64,000 nt of DNA from Aureibacter tunicatorum (GCF_036492635.1 NZ_AP025306.1:62001-126000); one strand, 5' to 3'; shown: positions 34,956 to 45,298, counted from the stretch's first letter. Made by a program: numbers and translations. The notes: a model not told the origin generated them from the letters alone.

Positions 34956-37325
34956 ATGAAATCAAAACTACTAAGTTTGCTAGCCGCTGGCTTGTTGTCA
35001 ACAGGCATCTCGATGGCTCAGGAAGACAATCATCCTCATTTGGATTGTAGAGAACCTCAATTGACTCAAGAACAAATTGAGGCAAATATTGAATACCATG
35101 AGAATTTTAGGAAGGAAGTCGAGTCGGGACAAAGAAGAATTAAGGCTTCTACTTATCGAATTCCTGTTGTAGTGCATGTTTACGGATCAACGTTTAATCA
35201 CAATAAGCTAGATAGAAAGCTTATAGTTGACGCATTGGCTGAAGCCAGCAAAGATTTTCAAGGGTTGAATGATGATTTTAATGAAATTGATCCATTGTTT
35301 AATGGGAGGAAAGCTACTATTGATATTTCATTTGAACTAGCTAAATATGATGAAAATGGTAACCCGACTTCTGGAGTTGTATTTTATCCTGTAAAAGAAG
35401 GCTATGGCGGAACATGGAGTGATGATGAGATTCGCCAAGACTCATGGGATAACTACAAGTATATGAATATTTATATTCAAAATGACATGTATGCCGATGG
35501 GTTTATGTTTGCATCTGGTGTAGCATGGTATCCTGGGACTGCAGGAAATGGTAATATTGGCATTGAAAGGGTTGTCTATAATGGCTCATATTTAGGCGCA
35601 AATACCGACAAAGAGTTTGCTTCAGTATTTACTCATGAGTTTGGGCATTGGCTAGATTTAAGACATACTTTTAATGGCGGGTGTGTTGGACAAAATTCTA
35701 CTACGCAAGGAGATTTGGTTGCGGATACACCGCCAACAACAGGTTCATTAGGTTGTAGAGACGCATTAAACTGTTTTAATGAGCCTACGAATGGTGAGAA
35801 TTATATGGATTACAATGTGGATTGTTATAAAATGTTCACACAGGGGCAAGTGAATAGAATGTTGGCTGCATTGAACCATAATTATAGAAGAACATTATGG
35901 ACTGATCAAAATGTTCAGGAAACTCTAGAGAAAAATGTTAAATCAGTAGCATTTGAACGAAACTTTGTTCAAGAGAATTATAGCTCAAATGATGGAACAT
36001 TGGCATATGAGAATTTCACAATAGAACTTCATAATGCTGAATTCGCTTCAGTAGGATCTATATTAGAAGAGGGTGTTGATTATACGATTTCAAATCTACC
36101 GGAGGGGTATGTAAGTACTTTGTCAGTAAATTCTAATAACGCGGCTGTTTTGAATATATCTGGTCAAGCTAAAAATCATGCCAATGCAAATGACGTAGAT
36201 GTTCAAATAACATTAAACTCCAATGTGTTTGCTAATTCAGGTGATCAGGTACTTGGTAAAACGCACACAATGAGAATTGATTTTGAGGATCCGTTTGATA
36301 TTCTGTACAGAACAGATATTTATTTAGGAGATAATGAAACTCAAGCTGAGGGCTTGGTGCAAAAAACTACAGGAAATACATTTAGAAAATGGTTTTTTCA
36401 CCCTCAAATGGATGTTGGCCCAAATAGAGATCAAGATAATCCGAATTGGGGACATGGTGTATGGTGGAATGGTAATGGGAATGCATTTATGCTTGAAACA
36501 TATGGAGCAGGTGCGATTTCTGATGAGGAATTTAATGTATTAGTATTGGAGGATGGAGATTATATCGGACCTAATTCTGTTTGGAACTATCCTGAAGATA
36601 CTGATCTATATTATTTATATGATAGGCTTCATACCGTTTGGGCTGGTCAGACTGGTTATGTTGGTTTTAGAGTAAGAATAAACAGATTTGTTCATTTTGG
36701 TTGGGCAAAACTTAAAGTAGATGCGAGTGGAAATACCGTTGAAATTTTAGATTTTGCGATTAATAATATTCCTAATGCTCCAATAGGAGCTGGTGAAACT
36801 GATATTGTTGCTCAAGATCAAACAATAACTTTTGATGACGTGCAATCACCTTTAGATGTTAATTCTGATAACTTTGATTTGAATGCTGAGTCAACTTCAG
36901 GCTTGCAAGTTATTTTCACAAGCAGTGATCCTGATGTTTTGAAAATAATAAATGGAAATGAAGTTGTTGTTGTGGGGGAAGGAGAGGCTGTGCTGACTGC
37001 TTCTCAAGCCGGAGACAATAACTTATGGAACCCTGCTGCTTCAGTCAGCCAAACTGTTAAAGTTGAGGATAATAATACCGTATTGAGTATTAGCAATATG
37101 CTAGGTTTAAAGCTTTATCCGAATCCTAATAATGGGAAATTTAATATTGAAGCACTAAACTCAATATTGGAAGTTAAAATATATGATATTTCTGGTAGAT
37201 TGATTAGTCGCGACACATTTAATTCTAAATCTATCACGGTAAATCTTGATAGACAAAAAGGTATTTATAATGTGGTTATTGTTACTGACAGTGGTGTGTC
37301 TGTAGAAAAAATAATGATAAAATAA
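34956..37325 (+). CDS. M43 (pappalysin-like) metalloprotease with T9SS sorting domain
   Basis: The 789-residue protein shares its whole domain order with the upstream gene: signal peptide (ending ISMAQ), M43 domain with HEFGHWLDLRH (His227) and ENYMDY, one beta-rich unit ending around the GWAKLKV stretch, an Ig-like domain (ASQAGDNNLWNPAAS), and a type A sorting domain ending VEKIMIK. The aromatic YGW of its neighbours is changed to FGW, so the beta-rich unit has diverged. It is the middle member of a tandem triplet, presumably with the same secretion route and possibly different substrates. Confidence 0.93.
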   Translation: MKSKLLSLLAAGLLSTGISMAQEDNHPHLDCREPQLTQEQIEANIEYHENFRKEVESGQRRIKASTYRIPVVVHVYGSTFNHNKLDRKLIVDALAEASKDFQGLNDDFNEIDPLFNGRKATIDISFELAKYDENGNPTSGVVFYPVKEGYGGTWSDDEIRQDSWDNYKYMNIYIQNDMYADGFMFASGVAWYPGTAGNGNIGIERVVYNGSYLGANTDKEFASVFTHEFGHWLDLRHTFNGGCVGQNSTTQGDLVADTPPTTGSLGCRDALNCFNEPTNGENYMDYNVDCYKMFTQGQVNRMLAALNHNYRRTLWTDQNVQETLEKNVKSVAFERNFVQENYSSNDGTLAYENFTIELHNAEFASVGSILEEGVDYTISNLPEGYVSTLSVNSNNAAVLNISGQAKNHANANDVDVQITLNSNVFANSGDQVLGKTHTMRIDFEDPFDILYRTDIYLGDNETQAEGLVQKTTGNTFRKWFFHPQMDVGPNRDQDNPNWGHGVWWNGNGNAFMLETYGAGAISDEEFNVLVLEDGDYIGPNSVWNYPEDTDLYYLYDRLHTVWAGQTGYVGFRVRINRFVHFGWAKLKVDASGNTVEILDFAINNIPNAPIGAGETDIVAQDQTITFDDVQSPLDVNSDNFDLNAESTSGLQVIFTSSDPDVLKIINGNEVVVVGEGEAVLTASQAGDNNLWNPAASVSQTVKVEDNNTVLSISNMLGLKLYPNPNNGKFNIEALNSILEVKIYDISGRLISRDTFNSKSITVNLDRQKGIYNVVIVTDSGVSVEKIMIK

Positions 37326-37332
37326 ATGACAA

Positions 37333-37366
37333 GAATGGTGCTTGAAAGAGCGCCATTCTATTTTAT
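37333..37366 (+). terminator. terminator after the second M43 gene
   Basis: An 11-bp stem (AGAATGGTGCT / AGCGCCATTCT, one T-G wobble) has a six-base loop and is followed by a TATTTTAT stretch. It starts 8 bp after the stop codon. Confidence 0.7.
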
Positions 37367-37607
37367 ATGAATAAACTTTTTTAACTCATAATAAATAATA
37401 GTTCTTATTAAGGTATTATAGGTCTACTTTGGTTTTGATGGTTTTTTATTATCAAAGGTCTGTATTAAATTATTGATTGTTGTTTTTTGTATTTTTTATT
37501 GTCTATTAATATTTTTTTTATATTAATATTTAGTTATATTGTAATATGCGTTTTTATATTTTTAAGCGTATAAATACTATAACAAACTATAACTAAATAT
37601 AATCAAG

Positions 37608-40600
37608 ATGAAGAAAAGGCTACTGTTATTGGGTACGCTTGCCACGATGTCGTTATCGACATTGTTCGCCCAAAAGGGAAAAGTAGACAATCAATTCCCT
37701 GAGATTAAGTGCGCCACCTCGCATGCAAATAAATTGGTGGGTACTGATGGGTCTTCAGTCCCGGCAAATTCAAGAATTCAAGCACCTGACACTTATCGTA
37801 TTCCTGTAGTATTCCACGTTTATGGGACTAATTTTAATGGATACTCTGTATCTGATGCTATTGTTGAAGAAGCAATAAGAAGAGCTAATGAGGACTTCAA
37901 TGGGAATAATGACGATTTCAATACAATTGATCCAAATTTTGATCCTATTAAAGCTACATTGGATGTAAGTTTTGAATTGGCAAAGTTTGATGAAAATGGA
38001 AATCCAACGAATGGTATTGTAAGATATGCTGCGAAAAGCGGATATGGTAATGGTACTGGGTATGACGACCAGATTGCTGCTGATGCATGGGACAATACAA
38101 AGTATGTAAACGTTTATATTCAAAATGATTTATATGCTGATGGCTCAACTACAAACTCTGGAGTTGCTTGGTATCCAAGTGATGATATGACTGCAAGAAA
38201 TGTGGCTCGTATTGTTTATAATGGAGCTTATTTAGCGAATAATACTGGGAAAGAGTTTTCTTCAGTTTTTACTCATGAGATAGGACACTTTTTGAATTTG
38301 CCTCATACATTTGATGGTTATTCAACATCGCCTTGTATAGATGGAGATGATGGTGTGGATGATACTCCTCCTACTGGTTCTGGATGGGGTTGTAATGGAA
38401 CAAACTGTGCGGGTGAATTAATCAATGGTGAAAACTACATGGATTATAATGTAGACTGTTATAAGATGTTCACGCAGGGACAGGTTTCACGTATGATTAA
38501 TGCATTGCATTCAGACGCTCGTAGAACACTTTGGACAGATCAAAATGTATTGGAGACATTGGATGGAGGAGATTATGCTCTTAATATAGATAAACTTTAT
38601 ATCAAAGAAGGAACGGATAATGATGGGTCTTTTGATGCAGAAAGTGGACTTAATCTTTCAATATTTAGCTCGCAAGGCGTTCAACAAATGCAATTTGCTA
38701 AATCCGCTGGAACTGATTTAGTAGAAGGTGTGGATTATCAAGTTGCAAACTTGCCTAGTGGGTTGTCTGCTGTAGTTACGGTTGTAAACAACACTACTGT
38801 ATCGGTTAACTTGAATGGGTCTGTTTCAAGCCATGAGTTTGTGGATAATACTGATTTTGATATTGAATTCTTGGCACCTGCTTTTAACTTAAGCAATAAC
38901 TTACTTTACAAGTCTAAGAAGAATATTTTGATTCAATATAGAGATGAATATCAAGTTATTCATAGAGTATTGAACCCATCATTGTCAAATATACCTGCTG
39001 ACGCTGCTGACAAGACATTTTATATTGATGAAAACTTAAAAGCAACATCTGACTTTTATACATGGGCTGAGGATGGATTATTGGAATTAGGTTGTTCAAT
39101 GGGAGAAGATAGACAAATCTTAGGAACTATTGAGCCTGGAACATCTGGAGTAAACACATTGACTTATGTTGAAGCTTTGGATGCTGGAGTTACAGTTGGT
39201 CCTTCTGCAAATACAGACTTAAGTATTGAGTGGCTTTATTCTAACATGAACACAAATAATTATAGATACCACTCTATATATAAGGCAGGAAAACACGAAG
39301 TGTGGGCTGGCAAAACAAGATTTGCCGGGATTTCATTTGTTAATCAAGGTGAAAGATATTTTGGTTGGATTAAAATAAATGTTTCAGGTGATGGCACAAA
39401 TGTAACTGTAACTGAAGTTGCGTATTATAATAAGCCAAATGGTAATATTGTTACTGGATTTGTAGGTACTAAAGTTGTAGCTTCAAGCGATGCTTTTAAT
39501 GAGAATATGACTACAAATGATGGAACTTTGGATCCAATAACTTTTACTGTTACGGAAACAGAATTTGCAAAGTCATCTGGAGACCTAGTTGAAGGTGTTG
39601 ATTATACTTCAGAAAATATACCAGCAGGTTATACTTTGAAGCTTACAGCGACTTCTAGCACAACGGTGGAAGCTACTTTGGTAGGATCTACTAATAGTCA
39701 TGAGGCTGTAAATTCAATTGAAGGTATTGTTATATCATTCAAGGATGCTGCTTTTGCTTCGTTAACTACTGAAGAAATTGCTGCGACAGATCAAAATCTT
39801 TCAGTATTATATATTGATGAGTACCGTTTGGTATATACTAAACCAGATCCGGCGATTTTTACAAATAACTCTGTTGAAGCTGATGTGCCTTTCCAATTTG
39901 ATCCAAACAATAATAAATCGTCATTTGCGATTTGGGCTGAAGAAGGGTTATTGGAGTTATATTTGCCTGAAGGAACAGCAATGTGGGGTACAAATCAGCC
40001 TGGAACAGCAGCTGATGGATATTATACTTTAGTTTCAATGCTAGACGCAGGTGTTGAAGTGGGTGATGACCCTCAATTGAACTCTGGTAATAATTGGATT
40101 ATTTCAAATCAAACAGGTTTGCCAGCTGCTGAAGGATATTATTACCATACTCTTTATAAAGATTTGAGAGCTCCTAATAACAGAGCGCCTATAAATCATA
40201 CTGAGTGGGCTGGTAAAACAATGTTCGCTGGTTTGAGATTTGAAAATAGAGGGAATACGCATTATGGATGGGTGAGAATCAATATCGATAATGATCTAGA
40301 GACAATAACGGTTATAGATTATGCGTACCATACTAGACCTAATCAGTCAGTGATTACAGGTTTGATTGAAGCTGCTGTTGAGGTTGATAGAGATTTTATT
40401 CAAGTTGGAGTTTCAGCAAATTCTTATAATTCTACTGAAAGCAATATAGATCTTGTAGCTGCAGAATTTAATTCTGGAATTACAGGTAAACTAGTTGAAG
40501 GCACTCATTATGATGTTAATGGTTTGCAAGATGGGGTATCTCTTGAATTAGAAAAAGTATCTGATACAAGGGTAGTTGTAAAAGCAATGGTTACAGACTT

Positions 40601-41690
40601 GACTAGTGTAAATGTTGGTGATGTAATCGATGGTTTTTCAATTAACTTCAAAGATGCTGCATTTGAAGGAAAAATGGCTTCTGAAGTAGCTGGATCAAAT
40701 ATTGGAACCATTTCTATCGAAATAGTTGGTGAATTTGAAGTAATTTATCTTGATTTTGGATGGGGTAGTGATGATGATAACTGGGCTTCGTGGTATCTAT
40801 TTGATAGAGCCGTGTTGTATGGAATCGTTAAAGGAAACAACTATGCAAGATTAGAATCTTATGGAGATGAAATTGTTGTAAGAAATAATAACTCTCCATA
40901 TTACGTAGACCCATTAGAGATAGGTGATGTAGTAGGACCGGAATCTAATTTTAAACCTGCTGATTGGGATGGAAATGGCGATGAAGTGTATTTTACTCAG
41001 AATGGCTCTACAGGCTCAGAATGGTTAGGAAGTTCAAGATATATGGGTGTTAAGTTGAATATTAATGATAGAGTTCATTATGGTTGGGTAAAAGTTAGTT
41101 TTTCGGCTGATGCAAATACTTGGACATTTGAAGAAGGTGCTTATTATACAAAACCTAATGCACCACTTACTATAGCTGAAGAATCTGAAGTTCAAGATCA
41201 AACAATTACATTTGACCTTCAATCAACAGCAAATGTTGGTGATGCAAATATTGCTTTGACAGCGACTGCTACATCTGGATTGGATGTTACTTACACTAGT
41301 TCTGATGAATCTGTTGTAAGAATTGAAAATGGTGAGTTGGTAATTGTAGGAGTTGGTACTGCTGATGTAACTGCTTCACAAGCTGGTAATAATGATTATA
41401 ATCCTGCTGCTGATGTAGTTAGATCAATCACAGTAACGGACATTCCATTAGGAGTGGATGAACTAAGTGCTAATGTGAGCGTTTATCCAAATCCTACTAA
41501 CGGAGTAATTAATGTGAAGAGCTCTAGAGCTGAGGTGAGATCTATCGTTGTTTATAATGTGATTGGTGAAGTTGTTGCTTCGACAGAAGGTAATAACGCA
41601 ATTGATCTTAGCGGAAGACATGCAGGTGTTTATCTTGTTCATATTGATACAGCTGTTGGAAAAGTTGTTAGAAAAGTATTGGTGAAGTAA
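37608..41690 (+). CDS. M43 metalloprotease with three tandem beta-rich units and T9SS sorting domain
   Basis: The 1360-residue protein has the same N-terminal plan as its two upstream paralogues, with a signal peptide (ending TLFAQ) and HEIGHFLNLPH (His223). The beta-rich unit is present three times instead of once: about 327-620, 627-910 and 928-1187. Each copy has a first half with VEGVDY (or VEGTHYD) and NLPSGL-type sequence, and a second half with WAGKTRFAGISF and YFGWIKI. An Ig-like domain (about 1190-1280) and a sorting domain ending VVRKVLVK follow. The added units suggest a longer stalk or extra binding sites. It is preceded by 282 bp of AT-rich sequence. Confidence 0.92.
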   Translation: MKKRLLLLGTLATMSLSTLFAQKGKVDNQFPEIKCATSHANKLVGTDGSSVPANSRIQAPDTYRIPVVFHVYGTNFNGYSVSDAIVEEAIRRANEDFNGNNDDFNTIDPNFDPIKATLDVSFELAKFDENGNPTNGIVRYAAKSGYGNGTGYDDQIAADAWDNTKYVNVYIQNDLYADGSTTNSGVAWYPSDDMTARNVARIVYNGAYLANNTGKEFSSVFTHEIGHFLNLPHTFDGYSTSPCIDGDDGVDDTPPTGSGWGCNGTNCAGELINGENYMDYNVDCYKMFTQGQVSRMINALHSDARRTLWTDQNVLETLDGGDYALNIDKLYIKEGTDNDGSFDAESGLNLSIFSSQGVQQMQFAKSAGTDLVEGVDYQVANLPSGLSAVVTVVNNTTVSVNLNGSVSSHEFVDNTDFDIEFLAPAFNLSNNLLYKSKKNILIQYRDEYQVIHRVLNPSLSNIPADAADKTFYIDENLKATSDFYTWAEDGLLELGCSMGEDRQILGTIEPGTSGVNTLTYVEALDAGVTVGPSANTDLSIEWLYSNMNTNNYRYHSIYKAGKHEVWAGKTRFAGISFVNQGERYFGWIKINVSGDGTNVTVTEVAYYNKPNGNIVTGFVGTKVVASSDAFNENMTTNDGTLDPITFTVTETEFAKSSGDLVEGVDYTSENIPAGYTLKLTATSSTTVEATLVGSTNSHEAVNSIEGIVISFKDAAFASLTTEEIAATDQNLSVLYIDEYRLVYTKPDPAIFTNNSVEADVPFQFDPNNNKSSFAIWAEEGLLELYLPEGTAMWGTNQPGTAADGYYTLVSMLDAGVEVGDDPQLNSGNNWIISNQTGLPAAEGYYYHTLYKDLRAPNNRAPINHTEWAGKTMFAGLRFENRGNTHYGWVRINIDNDLETITVIDYAYHTRPNQSVITGLIEAAVEVDRDFIQVGVSANSYNSTESNIDLVAAEFNSGITGKLVEGTHYDVNGLQDGVSLELEKVSDTRVVVKAMVTDLTSVNVGDVIDGFSINFKDAAFEGKMASEVAGSNIGTISIEIVGEFEVIYLDFGWGSDDDNWASWYLFDRAVLYGIVKGNNYARLESYGDEIVVRNNNSPYYVDPLEIGDVVGPESNFKPADWDGNGDEVYFTQNGSTGSEWLGSSRYMGVKLNINDRVHYGWVKVSFSADANTWTFEEGAYYTKPNAPLTIAEESEVQDQTITFDLQSTANVGDANIALTATATSGLDVTYTSSDESVVRIENGELVIVGVGTADVTASQAGNNDYNPAADVVRSITVTDIPLGVDELSANVSVYPNPTNGVINVKSSRAEVRSIVVYNVIGEVVASTEGNNAIDLSGRHAGVYLVHIDTAVGKVVRKVLVK

Positions 41691-41713
41691 TTCATAAATA
41701 TTATATAAAAATG

Positions 41714-41742
41714 AAAGGGTCGCAATTTGCGACCCTTTTTTT
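41714..41742 (+). terminator. terminator after the third M43 gene
   Basis: AAAGGGTCGCA pairs with TGCGACCCTTT around a very short AT loop and runs into TTTTTTTT. It lies 23 bp after the stop codon. Confidence 0.85.
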
Positions 41743-41751
41743 ATCCCAAAG

Positions 41752-41784
41752 TTTGAAGATATTCGTTTATTTTCGTTAAATTTA
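41752..41784 (+). promoter_or_regulatory. candidate promoter of the galactose cluster
   Basis: TTTG at 41752-41755 and a near-consensus -7 box (TAAATTTA at 41777-41784; expected TAnnTTTG) are separated by 21 bp. It lies right after the preceding terminator and about 80 nt before the galK start. Confidence 0.3.
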
Positions 41785-41864
41785 TACATGTTTACAGCGA
41801 GACATTTCATTAAATCTCATTGTTGTTAAATTTTTTTTTGAATTAAAATTATAAGCTTTTTACT

Positions 41865-43031
41865 ATGGTTAATGATAAAATTATAAGCGAGAAATTTATT
41901 GAGCTTTATGAAAATACTCCAGTGATATCAAGATCGCCGGGTCGTGTGAATTTGATTGGAGAGCATACGGATTACAATGATGGCTTTGTATTGCCTGCGG
42001 CAATAGATAAAGAGATAATGTTTGCTATAGCAAAAAACGATAGCAATAACTGCAACGTTTATTCTTTTGATTTGAAAAGAAAAGCGGCTTTTTCAATGGA
42101 AACTTTGGAAAAGATTGATCAGAATTGGTGCAATTATGTGATAGGCGTTGTTGCGGAATTGAAAAATAAAGGAGTTGATGTGCAAGGTTTTGACTGTGTC
42201 TTTGGTGGCGATGTGCCATTAGGAGCAGGCTTGTCATCTTCAGCAGCTTTGGAGTGTGCTTTGGCGACTGGCTTGAATGACATATTTGAGGGAGGATTAA
42301 ATAAGGAAGAGTTAGCGAAGGTATCTCAACTTGCCGAGCATAATTATGCTGGTGTGAAATGCGGTATTATGGATCAATTTGCCAGTATATTTGGTAAAGA
42401 AGGATATGCTGTAAGGCTTGATTGCAGAAGTTTGGAATATGAGTACTTTCCTTTGAATATTGAAGGTTACAGTCTATTGTTATTGGATACGCAAGTAAAA
42501 CATTCTTTGGCTTCATCTGAATATAATACTCGTAGAGAGCAATGCGAATCGGGCGTGGAAACCTTGAAGAAACATTATCCTTCGATCAAAAATCTAAGAG
42601 ATGTGACTTTGCAAATGTTGGAAGAGCACAGTTCAGAGTTAGATGAATTGACATACAAGAGATGTAAATATGTGATAGAGGAAAACGGCCGTCTTGTAAG
42701 GGGGTGCGCGGATTTGCAAAGTGGAGATTTGAAATCATTTGGCAAGGAAATGTATGGTTCGCATTATGGTTTGCAAAATGAATATGAAGTTAGCTGTCCA
42801 GAATTAGATTTCTTGGTAGAGCAAACTGTTGAAAAGGATTATGTGCTTGGAGCTAGAATGATGGGAGGTGGTTTTGGAGGCTGCACTATCAATTTGGTGA
42901 AAAATGAGCATCTTGATGAGTTAGTTGCAGAAGTGACGCCAATATATCTTAAACAGTTTGGCAAGAACCTGAAACACTACAAAGTAGTCACAGGCCAAGG
43001 TGCTAGAGTTGAAAAGGAAATTGCGAAATAA
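41865..43031 (+). CDS. galK: galactokinase
   Basis: The 388-residue cytoplasmic enzyme phosphorylates galactose to galactose-1-phosphate, the first Leloir step. The GHMP-kinase signature is complete: the galactokinase motif SPGRVNLIGEHTDYNDG near residue 25, the ATP-binding GAGLSSSAALECA, and the C-terminal GARMMGGGFGGCT. Its length matches the family (about 380-390). It leads the galK-galT-galM cluster, preceded by a promoter candidate. A hairpin lies between this gene and galT, so the ratio of the two may be adjusted. No sugar transporter is encoded nearby. Confidence 0.97.
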   Translation: MVNDKIISEKFIELYENTPVISRSPGRVNLIGEHTDYNDGFVLPAAIDKEIMFAIAKNDSNNCNVYSFDLKRKAAFSMETLEKIDQNWCNYVIGVVAELKNKGVDVQGFDCVFGGDVPLGAGLSSSAALECALATGLNDIFEGGLNKEELAKVSQLAEHNYAGVKCGIMDQFASIFGKEGYAVRLDCRSLEYEYFPLNIEGYSLLLLDTQVKHSLASSEYNTRREQCESGVETLKKHYPSIKNLRDVTLQMLEEHSSELDELTYKRCKYVIEENGRLVRGCADLQSGDLKSFGKEMYGSHYGLQNEYEVSCPELDFLVEQTVEKDYVLGARMMGGGFGGCTINLVKNEHLDELVAEVTPIYLKQFGKNLKHYKVVTGQGARVEKEIAK

Positions 43032-43041
43032 TATAATTGAT

Positions 43042-43077
43042 AGCCTGCATGATTCGTGCGGGCTTATTTTTTAATTT
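43042..43077 (+). terminator. hairpin between galK and galT
   Basis: AGCCTGCAT pairs with GTGCGGGCT (two wobble pairs) around a five-base loop and is followed by TTATTTTTTAATTT. It starts 11 bp after the galK stop and so may terminate part of the transcripts before galT. Confidence 0.55.
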
Positions 43078-43132
43078 AATTACGACTCATATTTTGGGTG
43101 GTAGAATAACACAGGGTAAAATAATAATAAAA

Positions 43133-44176
43133 ATGTCAGAATTTAATTTTGAAGATCATCCGCATAGGAGATTGAATATATTGACTGGTGAATGGGTGTT
43201 GGTGTCGCCTCACAGAACGAAAAGACCTTGGCAAGGTAAGGTTGAGAAACTTGAATTGGAGAAAAAGCCAAGCTACGATCCAAAATGTTACTTATGCCCT
43301 GGTAATGAACGAGCTGGTGGCCAAATTAATCCAGAGTATTCAGATACTTTTGTGTTCAATAATGATTTCGCCGCATTGTTGGAAGATACGCCGGAAGGAG
43401 GATATAACAAGAAGAATTTGTTGGTTGCCAAAAGCGAAAAGGGATTGGCAAAAGTCATAGTTTTTTCACCTGATCATTCTTTGACTTTGCCTTTGATGGA
43501 GGTTAGTGATATTAGGAAAGTTGTGGATTTATGGGTGGAAGAATATTTGGCATTGGCCGAAAAGGATTTTATCAATTATGTCCAGATCTTTGAAAATAAA
43601 GGTGAAATCATGGGATGCAGCAACCCTCATCCGCATGGGCAAATTTGGGCTCAAAGCAGTATCCCGGATATTCCTGCCAAGAAAACAGCTAATATGAATG
43701 CTTACTATGAGGAACATGGAAAGAGTATATTAGAGGATTATCTAGAAATTGAACTAAAGAAGCGAGAGAGAATAATATTCGAGAATGAACATTTTGTTGC
43801 TTTAGTTCCTTTTTGGGCAGTTTGGCCATATGAGGCGATGATTGTGAGTAAAAGACATGTAAAGCACATTGGGCATTTGTCATTGGAAGAGCGCGATTCA
43901 TATGCTGAAATAATCAAGAAATTGACGATCGCTTATGATAATCTTTTTGAAACGTCTTTTCCTTATTCGGCAGGCATTCATCAAGCGCCGACAGATGGCA
44001 ATGAAAATGATGGCTGGCATATGCATATGACATTCATGCCTCCATTGCTTAGGTCTGCAACAGTTAAAAAATTCATGGTAGGTTATGAGATGTTGGCAAA
44101 TCCACAAAGAGATATTACTGCTGAGTTTGCCGCGAAAAAACTTCGAGATTTGCCTGAAAAACATTTTAGTATATAA
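43133..44176 (+). CDS. galT: UDP-glucose--hexose-1-phosphate uridylyltransferase
   Basis: I choose the ATG at 43133, which gives MSEFNFEDHPHRRLNILTGE, the usual start. The open frame reaches back to 43037, but that portion is not conserved and overlaps the galK terminator. The 347-residue enzyme exchanges UMP between UDP-glucose and galactose-1-phosphate. The catalytic motif NPHPHGQIW has its nucleophilic His at 168. Zinc-type Cys residues are visible near the N-terminus (CYLCPGNER). It is the second gene of the cluster and is 18 bp ahead of galM. Confidence 0.96.
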   Translation: MSEFNFEDHPHRRLNILTGEWVLVSPHRTKRPWQGKVEKLELEKKPSYDPKCYLCPGNERAGGQINPEYSDTFVFNNDFAALLEDTPEGGYNKKNLLVAKSEKGLAKVIVFSPDHSLTLPLMEVSDIRKVVDLWVEEYLALAEKDFINYVQIFENKGEIMGCSNPHPHGQIWAQSSIPDIPAKKTANMNAYYEEHGKSILEDYLEIELKKRERIIFENEHFVALVPFWAVWPYEAMIVSKRHVKHIGHLSLEERDSYAEIIKKLTIAYDNLFETSFPYSAGIHQAPTDGNENDGWHMHMTFMPPLLRSATVKKFMVGYEMLANPQRDITAEFAAKKLRDLPEKHFSI

Positions 44177-44194
44177 TTTTTTAGACTTGAAAGT

Positions 44195-45250
44195 ATGATT
44201 GAAACAAAGAGTGTAATTGTAGAGCCATTTGGAAAAACCCAAGCTTGCCAAGAAGTTAGTCTTTTTCACCTGAAAAATTCAAAAGGAGTGGAAGCTGTCT
44301 TGACTAATTATGGCGCAACATTGGTTAGTTTTATGTGTCCTGATCGTGACGGAAATATAGAGGATATCGTTCTTGGTTTTGATAATATTGAAGCCTATGA
44401 GAAAGATGAATGCTATATAGGATCAACGGTAGGAAGAAATTGCAATAGAATTGCCGAAGGGAAGTTTGAATTGGCAGGCAAGGAGTTTAATTTGCCGATC
44501 AATAATGGGCCTAATCACCTTCATGGAGGAATTGATGCATTTAATAAAAGAGTATGGGGATCTGAAGTTTGTGATGAAAACTCGGTGAAGTTTACTCTTA
44601 GATCTGTCAGCAATGAAAATGGCTACCCTGGTAATTTAGATATTAGTGTTCAGTATACGTTGAATGACAACAATGAGCTTAGAATTGATTATCGAGGGTT
44701 CACAGATGAGCTAACATTGTGTAATTTGACAAACCATTCCTATTTTAATCTGACAGGAGGATGCAAATCATCGGTTTTGAATCATGAATTGAAGATTTCA
44801 GCGAGTTGTTTTACACCAGTTGATGAGAATATGATTCCAACTGGAGAAATGATGCCTGTAAAGTCTTCACCTTTTGATTTTACAACTTTCAAAACCCTGA
44901 AAGCTGATTGGAATCAAGATGAGAACGATCAGTTGAAAATTGCGAATGGATATGATCATAATTTTGCATTGGATGAAGATGAAGAAATAAGAGTTCAAGC
45001 AATTGATCCCAGAAGCGGAAGACGATTGACTGTGAAGTCTTCTCAGCCAGGCTTGCATCTTTATACAGGAAATTTCTTGAAACAAGATATAATAGGGAAA
45101 GAAGGAAAGCCTTATGAGAATCAAGATGGTTTTTGTTTGGAGTGCCAATATTTTCCCAATGCGATCAATGTGGGTGATTTCACTTCACCAGTTTTGAGTC
45201 CTGATGATAAATATGAAGAGTTTATAGTATTTAAAGTCGATAGTATTTAG
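44195..45250 (+). CDS. galM: aldose 1-epimerase (mutarotase)
   Basis: The 351-residue protein interconverts alpha and beta galactose, feeding the kinase with the alpha form. It contains the family's NHLHGGIDAFNKRVW stretch (catalytic His near 107), a second His in NLTNHSYFNLTGG, and the C-terminal acid region ENQDGFCLECQYFPNAIN. There is no signal peptide, so it acts in the cytoplasm. It ends the Leloir cluster, 18 bp after galT, with a strong terminator behind it. Confidence 0.95.
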   Translation: MIETKSVIVEPFGKTQACQEVSLFHLKNSKGVEAVLTNYGATLVSFMCPDRDGNIEDIVLGFDNIEAYEKDECYIGSTVGRNCNRIAEGKFELAGKEFNLPINNGPNHLHGGIDAFNKRVWGSEVCDENSVKFTLRSVSNENGYPGNLDISVQYTLNDNNELRIDYRGFTDELTLCNLTNHSYFNLTGGCKSSVLNHELKISASCFTPVDENMIPTGEMMPVKSSPFDFTTFKTLKADWNQDENDQLKIANGYDHNFALDEDEEIRVQAIDPRSGRRLTVKSSQPGLHLYTGNFLKQDIIGKEGKPYENQDGFCLECQYFPNAINVGDFTSPVLSPDDKYEEFIVFKVDSI

Positions 45251-45271
45251 TTATAAAGTTTAATCAATAGC

Positions 45272-45298
45272 AAAGGGGTCAAAATGGCCCCTTTTTTT
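45272..45298 (+). terminator. terminator of the galactose cluster
   Basis: AAAGGGGTC pairs with GGCCCCTTT around a small AT loop and continues into TTTTTTT. It is 22 bp after the galM stop. Confidence 0.85.

Noticed and set aside
43037-43132. Longer galT frame beginning at 43037
   Set aside because: The added 32 residues are not conserved in the family and overlap the terminator-like hairpin after galK.
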